Below, piece after piece: positions 56,801 through 64,000 of a DNA stretch of 64,000 bases. Location: positions 12,504,647 through 12,568,646 of the forward strand of contig JAMKCF010000006.1 in assembly GCA_023634235.1 (NCBI GenBank). Reading direction: 5' to 3'. Within the stretch, counting starts at the first letter, position 1. Each line of letters opens with the position of its first letter. The translations under genes and the position numbers were made by a program. The notes below the pieces were generated by a model. That model ran no database searches. It worked only from the letters and a program-made list of their open reading frames with translations, and had not been told where the DNA came from. Source of the DNA: Pisaster brevispinus (taxonomy: Eukaryota > Echinodermata > Asteroidea > Forcipulatida > Asteriidae).

Positions 56801-59800
56801 TACGTACACATAACCTTTTGTGTAGTGTACAATTACGTACATGATAATTATCATGTACGACATCATAATTTTCGTCTATACGTACATGGTAAGTCCGTAG
56901 TTATTTTGTACGTTGATAAGTAATTGTGTACTATACATAATAGTTACTATGTATGTTTATTGACGTACATGATAGTTATTGTGTATGTACACATTAAGAC
57001 ATGTAAGAGAAGGATTGCTTTTCATGTGGCGGCACTACACTTCCGTAGTGTACAAACTATGCCTGCAGGAAGTCAAGGCTCTGTCAGCTCTTTTGTAAAC
57101 AAGTGATTTCACTAAACTGCATGCATACACAACAATAACCTTAAATTAGTCATATTCATTTTTGTTTTACTTGAAGGAGTATAGAGAATCATTTTTTTGT
57201 TTATTTCTCACACAAGTAGACTGGACACAAAGTATATTTATAAATACCCATCAAAGGGGGGGTTGGTCTATCCTTATAGCAGGTCACACATATACAACTA
57301 GTTTATAACCAAATGTAATACAAAAGCAATCAGGCATTTCACTTAGGCACTAGGGGGTCTCAAAAATGATGAAAAATCATCCTGCGGGCTAAAATGTAAG
57401 ATTTATAGACCTATGCCTTGATATAAAAATGTCATGCTGCTTTTGACAGTAGATTCTAGTTGATGGGGGTACCAAGTACCCTGTATATTAATTTGTAGTT
57501 ACATCTTATCTCAGTTTGTAGATATAGGGCCTCTAAAAATGCCCAAAACACAAAAAGTAAATTTGAAGGGGCGGGGCTTAAACTTTTAGGGGGTCATATC
57601 TCAGAAATGTTAAGGAGTAGGTTTCTAAAATTTGGTGAGTGTTCATGACACCTAGTTTATAACCAAATGTAATACAAAAGCAATCTGACATTTCACTTTA
57701 AGCACCAGGGGTCTCAAAAATGATGAAAAATCATCCTGCGGGCTAAAATGTAAGATTTATAGACCTATGCCTTGACATAAGAATGTCCTATGCTACTTTT
57801 GACAGTATATTCTAGTTGATGGGGTACCAGGTACCCTGTATATTAATTTGCAGTTACATATCTTTTCTCAATTTGTAGATATAGGCCTCTAAAAATGCCC
57901 AAAACACAAAAAGTAAATTTGAAGGGGCGGGGCTTAAACTTTTATGGGGCCATACCTCAGAAATGTTAAGAAGTAGTTTTCTAAAATTTGGTGAGTGTTC
58001 AAGACACCCATAGGGGAATGTTTACAAACAAAAATAGCAAAATCTGATACGGGGCCTGCCAACCCATCAGGTGAGTTGGCACGGAATGACTCATAAGGGA
58101 ATGTAACATAATACGCTTCGGGGGGGGGGGGGGGGTAAAGTCTGAGATTTAAGTCATCCAAAGTTTTTCATCAATGTGGGGTTATTCAATAAGCCTACAG
58201 AACACTCAGGAAAAGGTGCCTGATTGATTAAAGTGTTCTTTTTTAATGATACTGGTTCAAACTGAGAGAAAAACTTCAAAATGCATTTTTCCTGTTTTTG
58301 GAAAAAAATCAGTTTTTGAGGCAGTATTGTCACAACAGGATACAATTGCCCAAGTTTTCCTCACCCGATATGGAAAGACCAATGTTGGCCCTAATCACAA
58401 CCGAAAGGAAATTTTTCTGAGGCCCCTGGCAAATTGAAATTTTTAGGGCCAAAAATAGGGTAAAAATGTCGATTTTGCAAGTTGTAAAAACATGCTTTAA
58501 TGCTTGATGCAAAAATAGCATAAGGGTAAAATTTATAGCAATAATTTTTTTTCTCAAGTAAGGCCAAGAATGATACTTTGTAGTGGTATAAAAGGTTTTA
58601 TGAAATAATTTTGCATTTTGGTAGGGTGGAGTTATAAACATGAGGTAAAAAACAGTTTTTCAGACCTCCAAATCGGCTTAAAATGCCCAAAACACAAAAT
58701 GAGCTGTTACCATGGCAACGGGCTATATATTGATTTGAAAGTTCAATTTTGTTTACTTGCACCCCAAGGCCCTTCGACCTACAAAGTATAAAAAAAAACG
58801 ATTTTTTGACCGTGGACACATATGTCAAGTATTTACGTGAAATAACACTTAAACATCAGCTGAGTAGTATAAATGCCTGATTTGCCTGTGGAGCCACCCC
58901 GGACTTTTATGGTGGGGGAGGAGCACAGGTGGGGGGGCGGGCAGGAGGAATGGGTTTGTCAGGGGGGGGTCATGTTTTTATCCCGAAAGGACGCTGCGGG
59001 GGGCCACCAACCTCTTATGGCATTTTGTGGCCGCGGTAGCGATCCCGATTGCGATCATTCACTACAGTAGATTTTACAAGCATTTTCTCTCTACTTTTTC
59101 TGTTCGTGAGCACTTTTTCTGTTCGTTGGGGGCACCTTGGGGGGGGGGGGGGCACTGGAAATTTGTGGGCGGGGGCACGTGCCCCTAGCCCCCCCTGGCT
59201 ACGCCACCCCCCCCCCCCAACGCATGCAGTTCCCGAGAGAGCACTAAGTATATACAGTGCTACATATCTGTGTATGGTGAAAACCAAAATAGTCATTAGC
59301 GATTTGCTTCGCAAGAAGTTAGCATGACATCATCGGTTGCAACCGATGTAAACCTCGTTGCATGTTTGATGGTAACGTCTTCCTTCTATTTTATGCAAAA
59401 TAAGTCTTACCTATGGTGGCCCTGAAGGGACATCAAACATATATGTTTACGTGAATATTTGTGTAAATATTTACGGCTTTTGCCCCAATTCGCAAATATT
59501 CACGTATATAGCTTCTCGTAAAAATTTGCGATTGAGGCAAAAATCGTGAATATTTACGAAAATATTCACGTAAATATATATGTTTGATATCCCTTTAGGG
59601 CCACCATACTTACCCTTATCACTTTTGAAATTTGGTCCATCTATAGCAGCCCGCCCCTTCCTCATTAACAAGACATAATAAGTGACCCTGGGGGATCAGT
59701 AGCAATCAGTGTATTGGTTACTTGGATAATAAGCCCGCTGTGAAATTACTGAGTGATTGCATGGTGCCCTAAGTGTGACCGTGACCGAAGAAGAGTAACA

Positions 59801-62800
59801 CAAGACGTTTGATCTTTAAAGTTGCATTCTCTGACCACGACCAGTAAAATATTTCCAGAGATCTCATACACGTGCAGATGAGATCATTGCACATAAAACG
59901 CACGGGCCGACCAGCCGTGCTCATCGACAGCAAAGGGGTTGGAGTAGAAGTCGTGTCCTCACTGATGAGTACACTGCCAAAACTAGGGTGTTAAAATTAA
60001 CACTATGGGTGTTGTCACATTTAGATACCGAAAACAAAATCAAAATTTACACCATAGGGTGTAAAAACAACACTTGTTTCTGCCATCACATATTTACATT
60101 GGTGTTATTTTAACACCATATATGATGTTAAGTTTGATTCTCTCTGGGTATCTTCACATGATGACAACACCCATGATGTACATTTTTACTCCAGTTTTTG
60201 CAGTGTGGCTTCTCGATCTTTTCATTACTAAACTGTGATTTGGCTCAGTCTTCACCTTATAGACGATGTAACCTTTGTTTACAAAAGAGTGACGTTGCAC
60301 ACTCCAGGGCAATTCCTGGGAGGCAAGATACTAGACTGGTCACTGGGAAATTTGAAAAGTTGTGTCATAATTTTCACAGAATTCAAGATTTATACAAATA
60401 ACAGCTGTACAAGTTTGGATGATACAAATCAGACAGAGCAATCTCCATAAAATATCTCATTTTCAAAATGTGATATTTATGGCAGGAAACACTAAAATGT
60501 GTTCTGCCTTAAAGCTGTACAAATCGTTCCTGTAGGAAGGCCAAGCTCTGTGAATCTGTTGAGTTGTGATGTCACAAGTTACAAGGTCTACTCCGTCATT
60601 CAATGCCTTTTTTGTTTCTTTTGTAAACATATATATTCATATCAACATATATAGATATCATGATGACGCCATCTTTGCCATATTCTAAGTTATTCCCTGC
60701 TTACAATTGCAAGAACGATTCATGAATAATAATACCTCCAAATGGGACCAGACTGTTTTATCAAAACTTCGGTTCGGATACGTTTTGGAAAAAAGGGAAA
60801 CAACTTCATCATTATAAAGGTAGCAGAGTTCAACGTTTATGCATGTCTGTCTCACTTTTTAGTAGCTTTTCTTGTATTTGTAGTTGTATATAGCCCTAGA
60901 ACTGCTTTTAATGTTGTTAATGTTTCAATGTTTTTACTGTATGCGAACATTTGAATTACCCTTTTCATGATATAATCAAGAGTGAGTTGAATTGAAACTA
61001 TATTTGTGAAATAAAGAAAACTATGACTTAACCGTACTCTTTCAATAATTATCCCTTTTGAATAGATTTTAAAACAAAATTTGCATTATACGACAAGCGA
61101 GGTGATGGAAGAATCGGTCCGGATGAGTTAGGAGATGCCCTACGGGCCACCGGGCTCAATCCTTCGGCAGCGGAAGTGGACGCAATCTCCAAAGGATTTG
61201 CTGGTGAGATATACATTCCGAGTCATCAACATGTGAATGAGAAACGAAGACAAGAATCCTCCCTTGGGCCTAGTCTTGTAAAGGTCAAGATTTTTGCAGA
61301 TGAAAAGTTCGGTAATAGGGAACAGAGAATGGAAGTTTAATGAACAAATCTTTAGAATAAATACTTGTTTTCACATTGAGCATATCAGTTTCCAAGAATC
61401 GTCCCCGTTGACTTAGCTTCATTACGAGGGATTTGCATTGAACAATCCTTATACATTTTCTTCACTCCCTCTTTGGGCATAAGCATGGCTTTGAGAGGTT
61501 TGTTATGCATTAAAGTGGCCTCCGCATGCTTCTTTCTTGTAGTCTATTTCACTCCACTGCAGGAGGAAAGCCTCTTCACGGATTCGCCATTTCACTCCAT
61601 GAACTGTCTGTTGCCAAGCAATGCTCCTATGTTCTAAGTTTATCTCTCAATCTTCTGTTTTGTCTCCCTCTTTTTAGTATTCGGTTTCGTTGTGTTCAAT
61701 TGGTTGTTTTGCCTGCCCACCTGTTGTCATACCTTCTTGCTGGTTTATCTGCCCATCTCCACTTTGATTTAATCGTCTTATTAATATTCTCCACTCTCGA
61801 TTTGTTTCTTAGATTCTCGTTTGTCACCATGTCCTTCTTTTTACTCCTATTCTTTTCATGGCCCTCTCTGTCACCCTTAGTTTTTCTCTCTCTAGACGTT
61901 TGGAGGTATAGACCATGTCTCTGCACCATATGATAGGCCTAGGACAGGTATGATGCACAGATCAAATTTCTGCCCTTTCACTCGATGCAGGAAGGGTGTG
62001 GTTTCGACAGAAGTAGCTTGGGTATTATAAATAAGGAGCAAATTACGGGTAGAGAGTGTATGTTCAGACATTAAACTTGCGCATCTGTTAAAGGAATAAT
62101 TGGGAAAATCTGTTCAAAAAGACTGTCGAGGGTAACGATTTGCGTTTCTAAAACACAGCTTAGGCTCGGCCTTTGGCATGCGTAGTCCAGGTATAGATAA
62201 CAAAGAAAACCACTCTGCTAAATATATTAGGCCAAAGGTACATTTGCAGATTGACCACCGGCGTGGTTTTGAAAGTATATTTTTGTATTAGCCAATGTTG
62301 CATCAGATTTTGTAAGCGTTAAAGTTGTTTGACACAATTGTACAACAGTCTGACTAAAAATACACTTAATGGGAATGTTGTCGGAAGTGTTCGCCAAGGG
62401 AGATCCTTTCATCTACTCACAGTTCAACAAACTTTCCTGGCGAGGGCCAACTTTTAATGTGACCTCAAAATGTCTTCTCTGCTGCACAGGAAAACGCCTA
62501 TCGTTTGACGAGTTCCTACCCCTGCACGCTTCCCTGTTATCCACGGCACAGTCCAAAGGAACTGCAACAGAGTTCACTGAAGGTTTACAGATGCTAGACC
62601 GGGATCGGAATAATCTGGTTCCCGCCTCTGAACTACGCCATGTGCTCACTAGTTTAGGTACGGAACTTTTCTGATTTTACTTTAATATCAGCGTTTTCTT
62701 GATGATTAAAAGACAACAATTTTATATTTATGATTTAGTCAATATTTATTAACATTATGATTTTAATTCAATCAATGTTCATCGTTACTGTTGAGGGACA

Positions 62801-63127
62801 CTCGTTTAAAGTAGCTTGTGTTTTAGTTATTGGTTTGTTTTTGGTTTGTGTTTCTTGCTTCAATTTCATCTTTTCGTAAAACATGATTTTTGGTTTAAAA
62901 TTGTATAATCTTTGGTAAGATGTTAATGAATCGCGATAGTGTCAAATCTAGAACGGATTTATTTCTCAGAGAGAATCTTGTCTTTAAGAATTCGAAAATA
63001 ACTTTTCGACATTGTCAGTTTATAATTTTGTTTTGACTACTCTTTGCAGGTGAACAAATGACGGAGGAGGAGGTTGACAAATTACTGAAGTCTTTTACAG
63101 ATTCAAAAGGAATGGTGAATTATCCCG
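53845..63127 (+). CDS. Myosin essential (alkali) light chain, 3' partial
   Basis: Exons 53845-53847 (the ATG alone), 53953-53977, 61066-61203, 62490-62657 and 63050-63127 join in frame, giving 412 nt or 137 complete codons. About 14 residues remain beyond the window if the length matches vertebrate MYL6 (151). It starts MSYSKAQLNDFKTKFALYD. The EF-hand 1 loop DKRGDGRIGPDE keeps D1, D5 and E12 but has Arg at position 3. The third-hand loop DRDRNNLVPASE keeps D1, D3, N5 and E12 and is followed by LRHVLTSLGEQMTEEEVDKL, the family hallmark. The protein binds the first IQ motif of myosin heavy chain. The muscle or non-muscle isoform cannot be told apart. All splice sites are GT/AG, and intron 2 is 7.1 kb and carries a 4.16 kb palindromic element. 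Confidence 0.92.
54200..54305. repeat. Short inverted repeat in myosin light chain intron 2
   Basis: CCTGGCTTGGGCTCCG and CGGAGCCCAAGCC are inverses about 65 bp apart. The outer parts (CTCCGGCCC, GATGTTTCG) pair poorly. Confidence 0.6.
56280..57010. repeat. Central spacer made of GTACATGATAATTATCATGTAC-type palindromes
   Basis: The centre of the palindromic element is an array of GTACATGATAATTATCATG, TAACTATCATGTTCGTACAT and TACGTACA words in both orientations, interrupted by CCACTTGAATG/CACGTGG-like borders. Any part can fold on itself. Confidence 0.7.
57294..58010. repeat. Tandem duplication of about 357 bp in the right arm
   Basis: CTAGTTTATAACCAAATGTA followed by ATACAAAAGCAATC starts near 57295 and again near 57652. 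Both copies run through GATGAAAAATCATCCTGCGG and AGTAAATTTGAAGGGGCGGG to GGTGAGTGTTCA. The left arm has only one copy. Confidence 0.8.
58890..59225. repeat. G-rich/C-rich repeat
   Basis: GCCACCCCGGACTTTTATGG, GGTGGGGGGGCGGGCAGG and CACGTGCCCCTAGCCCCCCC, then TGGCTACGCCACC and a C run. The ends are roughly inverse (GTGGG-rich to CCCAC-rich). Similar low-complexity repeats are at 35440 and 37880. It lies in myosin light chain intron 2. Confidence 0.45.
59412..59608. mobile_element. MITE with 6 bp target duplication CTTACC
   Basis: TATGGTGGCCCTGAAGGGA and the inverse TCCCTTTAGGGCCACCATA form the ends. The arms continue with TTTACGTGAATATT words. CTTACC occurs at 59406-59411 and 59609-59614. The 197 bp can fold almost completely. 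Confidence 0.75.
59972..60205. mobile_element. MITE with CACTGCAAAAACT-type ends
   Basis: CACTGCCAAAACTAGGGTG at the left matches the inverse of CTCCAGTTTTTGCAGTG at the right with small differences. The interior is built of GGTGTTAAAA/TTTTAACACC-like words. No ORF. Confidence 0.65.
60285..60360. repeat. Dispersed repeat shared with 43235-43310
   Basis: GTTTACAAAAGAGTGACGTT, CACTCCAGGGCAATTCCTGG and AGGCAAGATACT match ATTTACAAAATAAGTGACAT, CATTCCAGGGCACTTCCTGG and AGGCAAGATATT at 43235-43310. Confidence 0.6.
61561..61650 (+). pseudogene. Possible decayed duplicate of myosin light chain exon 4
   Basis: CACTGCAG is followed by a frame reading GGKPLHGFAISLHEL, loosely resembling exon 4's GKRLSFDEFLPLHASL in the same phase. 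No donor or continuing similarity is seen after about 25 codons. It may be chance. Confidence 0.15.
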
Positions 63128-64000
63128 GTAAGTCTATATATTTGTTCTAGCATATTGTTTTGTTTTGTTTTCTTTGGGGTTTTTTTCATTATAGGCTACT
63201 TTCGTTGAAAACATCGGATGATTATTATAATGAGGTCAATATGCAATCATTCAATTCCGAAACAGCACGTCCCAACCTGATTGCGCCTTCGGTTTTTTAC
63301 ATATTTAATTACCTCGCCGCCAAGGTTGCGCGAAACAAATTCCAATTAACAAATGATTTTACATGACATTATTATGCTCATTATATGCATCAGAGTTTAT
63401 GTGCAACAAGTCGTACATTTTGTACTGTGCCGTAGTGTTTTAAAGTCTGTACAGGCCTATATACTACAAATTAACCTACAATAAACAACTGCGAATACAA
63501 ATCTGTCATGGTATAAATTAAAGATACCTTTTGTGAAAACCATGACATATTGACATAAAACAAGGGATACATACATGTACTATAAATTATAAAACACGCA
63601 TTCAACTTTTTTTCATGTTGAGGCTTAATTAATATCTAAAAATGCTTTAAAAACGAATTTTTCTCTTGACGTTCTCGGTGTTACGTATTTTAATATTTAC
63701 ACTTGTGCAAGTAGAATTAAAAATTGTATACGCTTCCACGTTTCTGATTTGTATGTCTAATTTGTCAATCTTGTTGAATGGTTAAAAAGTTATTCCTAAA
63801 ACCACGTGCAATAGTTAAGATGAGAATATAATATTCATTCCGCGAACAACACTGTACGTTATTTCTATCTTAAATCCCAGCTATTCACGGTCTGTTACTT
63901 GCTGATTCTGAACAAACACACACACAAACACACACATTTGTGAATCCCGTAAATCGAGGACTTCTCTTTGTTCTCCCACTGTTTTGACTTTATTTGTTTG
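63128..64000 (+). other. Myosin light chain intron 5 (continues out of window)
   Basis: Starts with the donor GTAAGTC at 63128. It holds a short ACAC-rich run at 63916-63937 and no further exon. The final coding exon must lie beyond 64000. Confidence 0.55.

Larger units (their letters stand above)
54689..58852. mobile_element. 4.16 kb palindromic TTAA-flanked element (Kolobok-like)
   Basis: TTAA at 54689-54692 and 58849-58852 flanks inverted ends GAGTCATTTCACGTAAATAC and (inverse) GTGTTATTTCACGTAAATAC. The arms (54693 to about 56250, and about 57040 to 58848) are inverted copies of one another at high identity, about 1.5 kb each. The right arm is longer because of a tandem duplication. Matching frames on opposite strands inside the arms are mirror images, not independent genes. 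TTAA plus long TIRs fits Kolobok. piggyBac also uses TTAA but has CCC-type ends, which are not seen. No transposase is encoded. Confidence 0.85.

Noticed and set aside
54900..58641. Two identical 103-codon frames on opposite strands
   Set aside because: They are mirror images created by the palindromic transposon arms and have no recognisable domain.
61526..61933. 135-codon frame in myosin light chain intron 3
   Set aside because: Leu/Ser/Phe-rich because the sequence is pyrimidine-rich; not a credible protein. Only its first 25 codons loosely resemble exon 4.

Overview
This is intron-rich, repeat-rich nuclear DNA from an animal. Protein similarities recalled from memory (CTDSPL2, a SelW2/MIEN1-type selenoprotein, a myosin essential light chain), kilobase introns and many tRNA-derived SINEs and foldback elements suggest a marine invertebrate deuterostome. 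An echinoderm such as a sea star is my best guess, but it is not proven. Nothing prokaryotic is present.

Layout: (1) 1-4500 shows no exon I can defend, only repeats. (2) 4501-19260, plus strand: ten exons of CTDSPL2, an FCP1/SCP-type (haloacid dehalogenase) phosphatase, missing only its N-terminus. Its last intron contains 3.1 kb of near-perfect ATTACT hexamer ending 38 bases before the terminal exon. (3) 19261-32300: 3' UTR and a gene-free stretch with tandem repeats, MITE-like elements and tRNA-like cassettes. (4) 32320-45607, minus strand: two head-to-tail selenoprotein genes of the SelW2/MIEN1 (Rdx) family. Each has four coding exons with identical phases, an in-frame TGA in the motif C-G-G-U, a C-terminal CAAX box and its own form-2 SECIS in the 3' UTR. 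(5) 48540-49806, minus strand: a two-exon gene for a 282-residue double-hotdog, acyl-ACP-thioesterase-like protein. (6) 53845 to beyond the window, plus strand: a myosin essential light chain gene whose first coding exon holds only the ATG. A 4.16 kb palindromic TTAA-flanked element sits in its second intron.

The four gene families have no obvious joint pathway. The two selenoproteins belong together as a tandem duplication, and both depend on the cell's Sec insertion machinery (SECIS, SBP2, eEFSec) and probably on geranylgeranylation. Most other sequence is transposable-element debris. Several insertions have target duplications clear enough to define both ends: 9 bp at 15359-15913, 8 bp at 51011-52060, TTAA at 54689-58852 and 6 bp at 59412-59608.

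The observations most worth checking are the tandem Sec-containing, CAAX-tailed pair with paired SECIS elements, and the giant hexamer satellite next to an essential 3' splice site.
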